From Ensifer sesbaniae (GTDB taxonomy: Bacteria > Pseudomonadota > Alphaproteobacteria > Rhizobiales > Rhizobiaceae), in assembly GCF_013283665.1 (NCBI RefSeq), contig NZ_JABEKU010000002.1:1548863-1612862 (forward strand): 64,000 nucleotides of DNA, given 5' to 3'. Shown here one piece after another: positions 36,025 to 44,039 of the stretch. The notes below the pieces were generated by a model. It saw only the letters and a program-made list of their open reading frames with translations. It had not been told where the DNA came from and ran no database searches. Every line of letters starts with the position of its first letter. Position 1 is the first letter of the stretch. The position numbers and the translations under genes are program-made.

Positions 36025-36704
36025 GCCTCGTTGTCAGTCTCGCGCTCGTCGAGGAGCGCTTTCAATCTCGTTGCGGTCGCGTGGATATGCGCGCGCGCCA
36101 GCTTCTCGGCCTCGTCGAGGTTCCGTGCCGCGATCGCCTCGACGATCAGCTCGTGTTCGGCGACGGCCGCGCTGGCGCGTTCGCTCGAAAGCGAAAAGGC
36201 CGGCGCAAAGACCTGCGAGGTCATGCGCAGAAGCGGGCCGAGCGGTGCCAGCGATGCATTGCGTGAGGCGGCGACGATTGCCTCGTGAAAAAGGACGTTG
36301 GATTGGGTGTAGGCACCGGGATCCCAGTTCTCGACGATCTTGCGCTGTCGCTCAACCTGCTTTGCGAGATCCTTGATTTCGGCCGGTGTCGCGCGCTCGG
36401 CGGCGTTGCGTGCCGCGACACCGTCCATTGCCTCGCGCACAGCATAGGCGTCGAGAAGTTTCGGCAGGTCGGCAGTCGCGACCCTGACGCCGCTGCCCGG
36501 CTTATTGACCACGAGCCCGTCGCGCTCCAGCACCCGCAGGGCTTCGCGCAGCGGCGTTCGGCTGATGCCGAATTCGGCAGCGATCCGCTCCTGGCGGAGC
36601 GTCGCTCCGGGGGCGTAGACGCCGGCATAGATGCGTTCGCGAAGCGCTTGCGCCACTTCGTCGAGTAGGCGCGATTGGCTTCGCCATTCGAAGGATTGGT
36701 TCAT
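36021..36704 (-). CDS. GntR-family regulator, FCD subfamily
   Basis: A 227-residue protein with an N-terminal winged HTH (LRQERIAAEFGISRTPLREA then LRVLERDGLVVN) and a C-terminal FCD domain (QSNVLFHEAIVAASRNASLA, VAEHELIVEAIAARNLDEAE). The ATG at 36704 follows GGGAGGG. It is first in an operon with the aldehyde dehydrogenase, SDR, ABC importer and amidase, all on the same strand, and its own promoter region carries a 15-bp palindrome. It presumably represses this operon until the substrate or a derived acid is bound. Confidence 0.9.
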   Translation of the reverse strand: MNQSFEWRSQSRLLDEVAQALRERIYAGVYAPGATLRQERIAAEFGISRTPLREALRVLERDGLVVNKPGSGVRVATADLPKLLDAYAVREAMDGVAARNAAERATPAEIKDLAKQVERQRKIVENWDPGAYTQSNVLFHEAIVAASRNASLAPLGPLLRMTSQVFAPAFSLSSERASAAVAEHELIVEAIAARNLDEAEKLARAHIHATATRLKALLDERETDNEA

Positions 36705-36730
36705 CGATCCCTCCCACAGTCGAAGCAAAT

Positions 36731-36745
36731 TGTATCCAGGATACA
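36731..36745. promoter_or_regulatory. 15-bp palindrome upstream of GntR gene, likely operator
   Basis: TGTATCCAGGATACA is a perfect palindrome about one central A, 27 bp upstream of the regulator start. TGTAT-x5-ATACA spacing matches operators of several GntR/FCD proteins (TGTATNxATACA). It would overlap the promoter of the whole operon. Confidence 0.7.
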
Positions 36746-36898
36746 GGTCGTGTCAATCCGTTGATGGAATGTAAGTCGCCAGGATGCTCAATCCCCGAGG
36801 CCACGACCTCGGCTCCGGCAAATCCCGATTACGCCGACGCGTTGACGAGTCACGCGTCGCGGCTTCTATTAGGAATAGCTGTGATGGGAGGCTGGGCC

Positions 36899-37657
36899 GT
36901 GCAGATGCTTGATTGGATTGCGATTATTCTGTTTCTCGCGACCTGGGTGGGATTGGAGCCGATGATGGCTCTTGGCTGGCCGCGCCGGACTGACAGCCTG
37001 ATGCTGGACATGGTGCGTGTGAGGCAGGCCTGGATGCGCGAGGTTCTGACACGAGACACCAATTTCATCGGCGATGCGGCCATCCTCGGCCACACGATCA
37101 ACTCGGCCTCGTTCTTCGGTTCGGCCAACCTTATCGTCATCGTCGCCATGAGCAGTGCGCTTTTCATCCAGCCGACGATCGGCCTTCAGGCGGGGATCAT
37201 CGCGATCTTCGCCCCAATCGAGCCGCTGTGGCTGTTTCAATCCAAGGTGCTGCTCGTCATGGCGACATTGCTGCGAGGGCTTTCCGAGTTCATCTGGGCC
37301 GTGCGGCAGATCAACTATTGTCTCGCGGCGATCGGAGCCAGCCCGTCGCGCGATGAAGTCCGAGACATCACTGCCTGGACCCAGGCCCTGTCGCTGATGA
37401 TCAATCCGGCGCTTCGCTCCTTCAGCCAGGGCGTTCGCTCGTACTACTTCACAGTTGCCGCGGCTCTCTGGTTCCTGGGTCCGATCGCGTTTCTCGTCGC
37501 CATCGTCGGCTCGGTAGGACTTCTCGTCTGGAGACATAGCTGGTCGGATACGGCCAAGGGCGTGATGGAGGTGCGCAAGCTGCTCGACAAGAGCAATCCA
37601 CCCGCCGGCGCGGCACAGCCGACCACGGCGATCAGTTCTCCGGCGGCGGATAGCTGA
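36899..37657 (+). CDS. DUF599-family integral membrane protein
   Basis: A protein of about 252 residues with an N-terminal membrane helix (LDWIAIILFLATWVG), two to three more helices in the middle (SANLIVIVAMSSALF; LWLFQSKVLLVMATLL) and one near the end (AALWFLGPIAFLVAIVGSVG). The pattern MVRVRQAWMREVLTRD and DAAILGHTINSASFFGSAN fits the DUF599 family, whose function is unknown. The GTG at 36899 is favoured by GGGAGG seven bases upstream; in-frame ATGs at 36884 and 36905 are alternatives. It stands alone, downstream of no obvious promoter partner. Confidence 0.8.
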   Translation: MQMLDWIAIILFLATWVGLEPMMALGWPRRTDSLMLDMVRVRQAWMREVLTRDTNFIGDAAILGHTINSASFFGSANLIVIVAMSSALFIQPTIGLQAGIIAIFAPIEPLWLFQSKVLLVMATLLRGLSEFIWAVRQINYCLAAIGASPSRDEVRDITAWTQALSLMINPALRSFSQGVRSYYFTVAAALWFLGPIAFLVAIVGSVGLLVWRHSWSDTAKGVMEVRKLLDKSNPPAGAAQPTTAISSPAADS

Positions 37658-37799
37658 GGACGAACCGCGGTGAGGGCCTAGGAATCCGGTATGTTCCGCT
37701 GTCCTTGACCAGGCTCGGCAGGTACTTTTGGCCCGATTGGTTGGAATTCGCGGGCAAGGCAACCATCTAGAGATTACCAATGTTTCAAAGGCGGCGACT

Positions 37800-38175
37800 A
37801 TGTCCGACAAACCGATCAAGATTCCCGGCCCAGATCATCCGATCAGTATTGATCGAAACACGGCGCGCGTCGTCGTCAAGCTCGATGGACGCGTCGTTGC
37901 CGACACCCGCGACGCATTGACGTTGCGCTAGGCGTCCTACCCGCCGCTTCAATACATTCCGCGTGAGGATGTCGATATGTCCTTGCTTCAGCGCACGGAT
38001 CATGCGTCGCATTGCCCTTACAAAGGCGACGCCTCCTATTACCAGCATCCCGATCGGTGGCGAGCGGTCGAGAAATGCCGTCTGGACCTACGAAAACCCG
38101 CATGCGGCGGTGGCCGAAATCAAGGGCCGCCTGGCCTTCGATCCCGATCGGGTGGATAGGATCGAGGAATTGTAG
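37800..38175 (+). pseudogene. DUF427-family gene broken by a stop and a frameshift
   Basis: The frame starting at 37800 reads SDKPIKIPGPDHPISIDRN and VADTRDALTLR, then a TAG at 37929-37931 where the family has LREASYPP (a GAG-to-TAG change). The same frame continues ASYPPLQYIPREDVDMSLL and CPYKGDASYYQHP, after which a one-base frameshift near 38055 is needed to read GGERSRNAVWTYENPHAAV and ending DRIEEL at 38175. Restored, it would be an about 124-residue DUF427 protein, of unknown biochemical role. The two lesions make it inactive unless read through. Flanks 37658-37799 and 38176-38248 show nothing else. Confidence 0.8.
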
Positions 38176-38248
38176 TCACCTTGCCCGTCCGTCTCATGGG
38201 TTGCCGAGGTGTCGTGGCACGCTCGTCGTTCTTGAGGCCCGGCGGCCC

Positions 38249-39160
38249 TTAATCAGCCCGAACACGGAACGTCTCGCGCACTGCCTTCAGGAACTGCGCC
38301 ACTTTCGGCAGATCGCCCAGTTGCTGATGATAGAGGTAGTAAAGGGTCGTGGGCGGTCCCGACCATTCGGCAAGAACCGGAACCAGCCGCCCCGTGGCGA
38401 CCCCGTCTGCGGCGAGCGCATCACTGAGCAGACCGATGCCGAGGCCCTCGGCGATCAGGCGCTCTCCAATGGCCGGATCGTCGACCACGATGGATGGTGG
38501 CCGCTCCAATGTGAAGTGCCGGTTGCCATCCGACAGCAGCCAGTGGGCGAGTTCGCGCCGCATGCGCGTCCGATGCGCCACCAGGGCGACCCCCATCAGA
38601 TCCTCGGGTGACGACAGGGTCACCCCGGTGCAGTAGGTCGGGGCGGCATAGAGGCGCTGCTCGATCGTTCCGATCTTTCGGTAGATCATCTCGCTGTCGA
38701 CCGGCTCGCCCATTCTCAGCGCCACGTCGACGCTTTCGCCAATCAGGTCGACATTGTGATGGGTCGTCTGCAGGTCGACCTGAACTTCGGGGCAGAGATC
38801 TGCGTAGAGCTTGAGGATCGGTGGCAGGTAAGTGCGCGCGAAAGCCACCGATGTTGCGACCCGCAGCCGCCCGCGGGCCGTTCCGTCGGCGGGGCGGAAA
38901 CTGGCAATGCCACGATCGATCAATTCCACTGCTCCACCAATCGACTCCAGCAGCTGTTTGCCGGCTTCGGTCAAGGAGACGCGGCGCGTCGAGCGCAACA
39001 ACAATGCGACGCCGAGCACGGTCTCTAGCTCCAGCAGGCGTCGGCTGACCGTGCTCGGTGGAAGGTGCAGGCGAAGCGCGGCGGCGGAAAAACTCTCGGT
39101 GCGGGCGACCTCCAGGAAGATCCTGAGGCTATTGAGATCGGGAGACTGGGGGGATTTCAT
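38249..39160 (-). CDS. LysR-family transcriptional regulator
   Basis: A 303-residue LysR-type protein. The HTH is clear (LNSLRIFLEVARTESFSAAA then PPSTVSRRLLELETVLGVAL), followed by the PBP2-like effector domain (GRLRVATSVAFARTYLPPIL). The ATG at 39160 is chosen over a TTG at 39175. It is divergent from the secreted metallo-hydrolase gene (39252) across 91 bp; that interval holds TTGAAT and ATTCAA (39210-39215, 39231-39236) as a possible binding dyad. It most likely controls that gene. Confidence 0.88.
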   Translation of the reverse strand: MKSPQSPDLNSLRIFLEVARTESFSAAALRLHLPPSTVSRRLLELETVLGVALLLRSTRRVSLTEAGKQLLESIGGAVELIDRGIASFRPADGTARGRLRVATSVAFARTYLPPILKLYADLCPEVQVDLQTTHHNVDLIGESVDVALRMGEPVDSEMIYRKIGTIEQRLYAAPTYCTGVTLSSPEDLMGVALVAHRTRMRRELAHWLLSDGNRHFTLERPPSIVVDDPAIGERLIAEGLGIGLLSDALAADGVATGRLVPVLAEWSGPPTTLYYLYHQQLGDLPKVAQFLKAVRETFRVRAD

Positions 39161-39251
39161 GCGTTTCCGGAACAATCACTTCCATGATCGAAGGATAATC
39201 GACGAAGGGTTGAATTGATAGCTTCATCGCATTCAATCGAAGGAGCCGATC

Positions 39252-40211
39252 ATGACCACCCGCAGACAAGCTTTGGGTTTTCTCGCCGCCACCGCCCTGT
39301 TGCCGCTCGCGCCGCGCCTGGCCTTTTCCGCCGCGCCGTTCTCGACCGTTGCCAATGCCGGTTTCTACCGCTTCCGCTTCGGAAAATATGAAGTCACTGC
39401 GCTGTCGGACGGCACGCTGGCGCTGCCTATGGCGACGATCTATCAGAACGAACCGGTGGACGACCTGCAGCGCAAGCTCGACGACAACTTTCTCGGCAAG
39501 GAGCCGCATCTGTCGATCAATGCCTATCTGGTGAACGACGGCGAACGCCTGGTGCTGATCGACGCGGGGTCGGGCGCGCTGCTCGGCGCCGCTGCCGGCA
39601 AGCTCCTTCGCCACATGACGGCCTCCGGCTACGCAGCCGAGCAGGTCGACGCCGTGATCCTGACGCATGTGCACGCCGATCATTCGGGCGGCCTCACCGT
39701 CGATGGCAAGCCGCAATATCCGAATGCCGAGATCCATCTCGCCGATCGCGAATATCGGTTCTGGATCGAGCGCGAAGGCGTGACGTCGATGACCGAGGCA
39801 CAGAAGACCGACTTCCAGCGTGCCCACGATGCTCTCGCCCCCTATATCGCCGCCGGAAAGGTGAAGCGTTTCGCCGACAACGCCGACGTTTTGCCGAACA
39901 TCGGTTCGATCCTCAGGGCCGGGCATACGCCCGGACATTCATCGATCGTGTTGAAATCCGATGACGGTCAACGCCTCGTCTTTTGGGGTGACGTGATCCA
40001 CGGCGACCACATCCAGTTCGATGCACCCGACGTCTTCGTTACCTTCGACGTCGACGGCGCTGCGGCGGTCGCGACCCGTGCCATGGCACTTGCAGATGCG
40101 GCGGATGGCCGTTACCTCGTCGCCGGCGCGCACCTGCCGTTTCCCGGCATCGGCCACGTGGCCAGGGATGAAACGCTCTATCGCTTCATTCCCTGGAATT
40201 ACATCGAGTAG
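39252..40211 (+). CDS. Exported MBL-fold metallo-hydrolase (Tat signal)
   Basis: A 319-residue protein. The N-terminus MTTRRQALGFLAATALLPL has the twin-arginine form (TRRQALGF) and an alanine-rich end before AAPFST, so it should be exported folded by the Tat system. The MBL metal motif is THVHADHSGG; a further ligand is HTPGHSSIVL and a third is FWGDVIHGDH. Related proteins include quorum-quenching lactonases and N-acyl homoserine lactonase-like hydrolases, but most are uncharacterised. The divergent LysR gene is its likely regulator. Confidence 0.88.
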   Translation: MTTRRQALGFLAATALLPLAPRLAFSAAPFSTVANAGFYRFRFGKYEVTALSDGTLALPMATIYQNEPVDDLQRKLDDNFLGKEPHLSINAYLVNDGERLVLIDAGSGALLGAAAGKLLRHMTASGYAAEQVDAVILTHVHADHSGGLTVDGKPQYPNAEIHLADREYRFWIEREGVTSMTEAQKTDFQRAHDALAPYIAAGKVKRFADNADVLPNIGSILRAGHTPGHSSIVLKSDDGQRLVFWGDVIHGDHIQFDAPDVFVTFDVDGAAAVATRAMALADAADGRYLVAGAHLPFPGIGHVARDETLYRFIPWNYIE

Positions 40212-40303
40212 CGCGCGCTCTTGCCGCTGCCTGAGGCGACGAGATCACCTCGAAACGACCGACTTCCCTCACGCGGCGCAACGGCGGAGGGCGGCCGGTT
40301 CGC

Positions 40304-41029
40304 TTAGGGCTCGATATCCAGCTCGCGATAGCGACGGAAGATGCCGTCCTCGTTGAAGGCCAGCCGTCGCGGCGAAGCGAGATAGGCGCCAAGCCTTGGT
40401 CTTGCCTTGACCCAGGCATGCAGCTTCAAGAGGTTGGGGTACAGGTGCTCATAGTGCCGCATCGCCCTGGGAAAAGCATAGCGCAGTCCTTCGATCACCT
40501 GGAACAGCGAGAGATCGACATAGCTAACGGCGCTGCCAACGGCGTGACCGCCGCCCTCAGGGTTCTGCGCAAGAACGCGCTCGAAATAGCCGAGAAACTT
40601 CGGGATGCGGTTCGTGACGAATTCGGATGCGCGGGCCTTCGCCTCTTCCTTCTGGTCTTCGTAGTATTTCGACGTTGCAATCGGGTGGTGTGTGTCATGC
40701 ACTTCGGCGACGAAATCGGTGATGGTGAGCTGCAGGCCGTTGGCGTACCAGCGCAGCGCCTCCTCCTTTGGTGCAAGGCCGAGCTTGGGACCGAGGTAGA
40801 GGAGGATGTTCGCCACATGGGAAATGATCTGGTCGCCGTCTCTTAGGAACGGCGGCGCGAAAGGGATGTGTGCTGCGGTGGTACTTCCCATGAGCCTCAT
40901 CATCTCGCCGGTGCCGCGGTCAGCGACGCGTGTGACATCGACGTAAGCCGCGTCGGCATCTTCGAGCGCCAGTCGTACGAATTCGCCACGGCCCTGAATG
41001 CCGTTCCAGTAGTACAATTCATAAGTCAT
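40304..41029 (-). CDS. Glutathione S-transferase family protein
   Basis: A 241-residue GST. The N-terminal thioredoxin-like domain starts YELYYWNGIQGRGEFVRLAL, where the tyrosine of the first strand (YYW) can be the glutathione-activating residue; the SHVANILLYLG helix (about 70-80) and a helical C-terminal domain (VSYVDLSLFQVIEGLRY) follow. This order fits the sigma/alpha-like soluble GSTs that conjugate glutathione or reduce peroxides. It stands alone between two divergent units. The substrate is unknown. Confidence 0.85.
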   Translation of the reverse strand: MTYELYYWNGIQGRGEFVRLALEDADAAYVDVTRVADRGTGEMMRLMGSTTAAHIPFAPPFLRDGDQIISHVANILLYLGPKLGLAPKEEALRWYANGLQLTITDFVAEVHDTHHPIATSKYYEDQKEEAKARASEFVTNRIPKFLGYFERVLAQNPEGGGHAVGSAVSYVDLSLFQVIEGLRYAFPRAMRHYEHLYPNLLKLHAWVKARPRLGAYLASPRRLAFNEDGIFRRYRELDIEP

Positions 41030-41188
41030 GGAAGCCTCTGTGGTTCTTGGGCATCCAGTTGATATAGGCCATCGGCGGTAAGCGGCGAGGCTGACGCAGC
41101 AATTGCGGCGCGCACGCTGTCGAACGGGCCGTGCCGCATGCTATGGCGCTGTGGAGATGCATCGGAAATCCAGGCGAGGGATGTTGGG

Positions 41189-42190
41189 GTGAGCAAACCG
41201 AACTATCGCGATATCGCCAAGTTGGCAGGCGTCGGAACCGCGACGGTCGAGCGGGTCCTGAACGGGCGCGGCGGCGTTCGCCCGGATCTGGTCGAAAAGG
41301 TCGTCGTCGCCGCCCGCACGCTGAATTACCCGCGCACGCTTCCCGATACCCATCGCGGGCTGCTGCGCATAGATGTGCTAATGGTGCGGCCCGAAACCAC
41401 GTTCTATCGGCGGCTGTCCCAGGCGTTCCAGCGAATTGCCGAGACGCTCGATCCGCTCGTCGTCGTCCAGCGCAGCTTCGCCGAGGAAATGAAACCGGAG
41501 GAGATTGCTGGGCGAATTCTGTCGAGCGAGGTGCCGCGTGCCGGCCTGATCCTTGCAGTGCCCAACAGCCCGCTGATCAGCGCCGCGGTCGAAGCGGTCG
41601 TCGCGCGCGGTGTGCCGGTGGTCCATGTCGTCACGCGGGCATCCGAGACGCTCGGAGAGTTCGTCGGGATCGACAACCACGCCGCCGGAAGAACGGCGGC
41701 CCTCTTCATCGCCCGCATGGCGCGTCGGGCCGGCCCGGTCGTTGCCCTCTGCCATCCGATCTATCAGGTCCATCGCGATCGTATCAGCGGCTTTTCGGAT
41801 TATTTCCGCGAACACCCAGGCGAACGTCGGTTCGAGTGGCTGGGCTTCACCCGCGACGAAGAACTCTACGGCGCCGAAGCGCTGCGATCGGCGCTCGAGA
41901 TCTATCCTGATATGGCCGGGCTCTATAATGCGGGCGGGGCCAACGCGGCCCTGATCGATGTGCTTCGCCGGCATCCGCGCGGCAGGGAGATCTTTTTCGT
42001 CGGCCACGAGCTCACCGACTATACGCGCAACGCTCTTAGCGACGGCGTCATGGACGTCGTGCTCGACCAGGCACCTGAAGCTCAGGCCCGTCGCGCCCTT
42101 GATATTGTCCTCCGCCGAATCGGCCTTACCGAAATGGAACCCGACAGGGCGCCCATTCGCTTCATCACTGTCACGGCCGAAAGCCTTTGA
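41189..42190 (+). CDS. LacI-family regulator, probable controller of the moc-like locus
   Basis: A 333-residue LacI/GalR-type repressor. The HTH with hinge helix is NYRDIAKLAGVGTATVERVL NGRG (split for length), and the periplasmic-binding-like domain contains VGIDNHAAGRTAALFIARMA and ALCHPIYQVHRDRISGFSDY. The GTG at 41189 follows GAGGGATG. It is 170 bp upstream of the MocD-like gene, with an inverted repeat (42185-42206) between, and is transcribed the same way. LacI proteins usually sense sugars or inositols, consistent with a cyclitol-type substrate. Confidence 0.9.
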   Translation: MSKPNYRDIAKLAGVGTATVERVLNGRGGVRPDLVEKVVVAARTLNYPRTLPDTHRGLLRIDVLMVRPETTFYRRLSQAFQRIAETLDPLVVVQRSFAEEMKPEEIAGRILSSEVPRAGLILAVPNSPLISAAVEAVVARGVPVVHVVTRASETLGEFVGIDNHAAGRTAALFIARMARRAGPVVALCHPIYQVHRDRISGFSDYFREHPGERRFEWLGFTRDEELYGAEALRSALEIYPDMAGLYNAGGANAALIDVLRRHPRGREIFFVGHELTDYTRNALSDGVMDVVLDQAPEAQARRALDIVLRRIGLTEMEPDRAPIRFITVTAESL

Positions 42191-42206
42191 TCTGATTTGA
42201 TCAAAG
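42185..42206. promoter_or_regulatory. Inverted repeat between LacI and mocD-like genes
   Basis: CTTTGATC (42185-42192) and GATCAAAG (42199-42206) form a perfect 8-bp inverted repeat, overlapping the LacI stop codon. A second stem, GCCTCCT/AGGAGGC (42227-42233, 42252-42258), follows. The first is a candidate LacI operator or terminator; there is no T-run. Confidence 0.4.
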
Positions 42207-42359
42207 AAGGCTTCGTCGTTCAGGCCGCCTCCTGCTAGATTTTTGTCAAGAAGGAGGCCGGGCTCCAGCGGCGAACCGGAACCGGCAAAAGCGCTGAAGG
42301 CGCCCCTTCCATCAGTGAAATTGTGCGGAGCGCAGGCGATCCGCCGGGAGGAGAGCGTC

Positions 42360-43394
42360 ATGGATGATCTGAAGTATGGAACGCGCAACAAGCGCGGCGA
42401 CTGGGCGCCGAACCAGCCGATCGAGACGGCGCCGCTGTTTGCCTTTCCACCCAGGCTCGTGGCCCTGATCAAGTGGCTGCCGCACTATTTCTTTCCGTGG
42501 AATGCCATCTTCGCCGTTTCGGCGGTCGCCTATTGGGCCTGGGTGATTCCGCCGATGGGAGCGATGCAGACGCTTGGCATCGGCTGGATCGCCTGGCTTT
42601 ACGCGGTGAACGCCGTCTGCGTGTTCCTGTTTTATGGCGCTTTCGAACTGCATCTCTATGTGCTGAAGCGGCAGGAAAACCGCTTCAAGTACAATGGCAA
42701 ATTCCCGGCCGAGCAGAAGAGCAAGGCCTTCTGGTTCGAGAGCCAGAACCTCGACAACATCCTGCGCACCTTCCTTTCGGGCGTGACCATCTGGACTGCC
42801 GTCGAGGTCGCCATGCTCTGGGCCTATGCCAATGGTTATGCGCCATGGCTGAGCTTCGCGGAAAATCCCTGGGCGCTCGCCGCGGTCGCGCTCGTCGTGC
42901 CCGTGATCCACGAGTTCCACTTCTTCTGCATCCACCGGCTCATCCACACGCCGTTCCTCTACAAGTGGGTGCATTCGGTCCACCACAATTCGGTGAATCC
43001 GTCGCCGTGGTCGTCGCTGTCGATGCATCCGGTCGAGCACCTGCTCTACTTCGCAACGGCCTTGTATCATCTGATCCTGCCGTCCAACCCGATCCTGATG
43101 CTCTATCAGCTTCACTATGCGGGCTTCGGCGCCATTCCCGGCCACGTCGGCTTCGACAAGGTCGAGGTCGGCGAAAAGACCCTCGTCGATAGCCACGCCT
43201 ATGCCCATTACCTGCACCACAAGTATTTCGAGGTGAACTACGGCGACGCGCTCATACCGCTCGATCGCTGGTTCGGCACCTGGCACGACGGCTCGGCCGA
43301 GGGCGAGGCGCGGATGCAGGAACGCTACCGCAAACGCAAGGAAAAACTCGCAGCCCGCAAGGCACGCAACACGATCGGGGAGGCAGCCAAATGA
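42360..43394 (+). CDS. mocD: Membrane di-iron hydroxylase, MocD-like (rhizopine O-demethylase component)
   Basis: A 344-residue integral membrane protein of the fatty-acid-hydroxylase/sterol-desaturase superfamily. It has several membrane segments and the histidine clusters for two irons: HEFHFFCIHRLIH, HSVHHN and HAYAHYLHH. In Rhizobium leguminosarum, MocD with ferredoxin MocE and reductase MocF is needed to use the rhizopine 3-O-methyl-scyllo-inosamine; the three-gene set here (42360, 43391, 44040) matches. The start follows GGGAGGAG. The oxygenase would act on an O-methyl or aliphatic group. Assignment as MocD is by architecture and neighbours; a general hydroxylase is the alternative. Confidence 0.7.
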   Translation: MDDLKYGTRNKRGDWAPNQPIETAPLFAFPPRLVALIKWLPHYFFPWNAIFAVSAVAYWAWVIPPMGAMQTLGIGWIAWLYAVNAVCVFLFYGAFELHLYVLKRQENRFKYNGKFPAEQKSKAFWFESQNLDNILRTFLSGVTIWTAVEVAMLWAYANGYAPWLSFAENPWALAAVALVVPVIHEFHFFCIHRLIHTPFLYKWVHSVHHNSVNPSPWSSLSMHPVEHLLYFATALYHLILPSNPILMLYQLHYAGFGAIPGHVGFDKVEVGEKTLVDSHAYAHYLHHKYFEVNYGDALIPLDRWFGTWHDGSAEGEARMQERYRKRKEKLAARKARNTIGEAAK

Positions 43395-43714
43395 GCAACA
43401 TGATCACCTGGGTACCAGCCTGCAAGCTTGAGGACATCGAACAGGAAGGCGCGATCCGCTTCGACCATGCGGGCCGCACCTATGCGGTCTACCGCGGCCC
43501 GGACGACAGCGTCTATTGCACTGCCGGTCTCTGCACCCATGAGGCGATCCATCTCGCCGATGGGCTGGTTATGGACTTCGAGGTGGAATGTCCCAAGCAT
43601 TCCGGCGCCTTCGACTACCGCACCGGCGAGGCTCTCAGGCTTCCCGCCTGCGAAAACCTCAAGACCTACCCCGCCGAAATCGTCGACGGAGAGGTCCGCG
43701 TGGCGCTCGGCTAG
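43391..43714 (+). CDS. mocE: Rieske [2Fe-2S] ferredoxin, MocE family
   Basis: A 107-residue soluble Rieske ferredoxin with the two ligand pairs C48-T-H50 and C67-P-K-H70, the normal length for the dioxygenase-type ferredoxins. It carries electrons from the FAD reductase encoded at 44040-45245 to the membrane oxygenase encoded just upstream, whose stop it overlaps (ATGA at 43391). The MocE name is used for this group in rhizobial genomes. Its gene is followed by a truncated binding-protein gene where the rest of a transporter would be expected. Confidence 0.8.
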   Translation: MSNMITWVPACKLEDIEQEGAIRFDHAGRTYAVYRGPDDSVYCTAGLCTHEAIHLADGLVMDFEVECPKHSGAFDYRTGEALRLPACENLKTYPAEIVDGEVRVALG

Positions 43715-43806
43715 AGCCGCCTTCGGCGCTGCCGTGCGCCGCGATTGATCGGGCCCGCCGGGCCTTCCGGAATGCGATCGGGTGATCCGGCACCCATTGG
43801 GAGGAT

Positions 43807-43968
43807 ATGATGAAATCCATGTACCTGGCGGCAGCGCTTGCCGCCTTGCTGGGAAGTGCTGCCTCGGCGGAGACAATCGGCGTCTCGATGCAGAGCTTCG
43901 ACAACAATTTCCAGACCCTGCTGCGCGCCGGCGCATTTCTCCTGCCTGCGCCGGCCACTTTTTCCTGA
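43807..43968 (+). pseudogene. mocB: Truncated MocB-like sugar/rhizopine-binding protein, signal peptide only
   Basis: A GGGAGGAT site leads to ATG 43807 and a signal peptide (KSMYLAAALAALLGSAASA), then the first mature residues AETIGVSMQSFDNNFQTLLR AG, which match the start of type I sugar- and rhizopine-binding proteins. The frame then changes to unrelated residues (FLLPAPATFS) and stops at 43968, directly at a GCGGGATG palindrome. About 270 residues are missing, as are the ATPase and permease genes that would be expected beside it. The deletion end coincides with a repeat, suggesting how it arose. The encoded 53-residue stub should be non-functional. Confidence 0.75.
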
Positions 43969-44014
43969 GCGGGATGAGGAAACGTGCGCGCGGTTTTCCG
44001 CCCGCATCCCGCTC
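43967..44014. repeat. Dispersed palindrome copy at the mocB deletion scar
   Basis: GAGCGGGATG (43967-43976) pairs perfectly with CATCCCGCTC (44005-44014); an inner part pairs GGAAA with TTTCC. This is the longest-armed copy of the repeat in the window and lies exactly at the end of the truncated mocB frame. Confidence 0.65.
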
Positions 44015-44039
44015 CAACTTACGATCTACGGAGCAAGTT

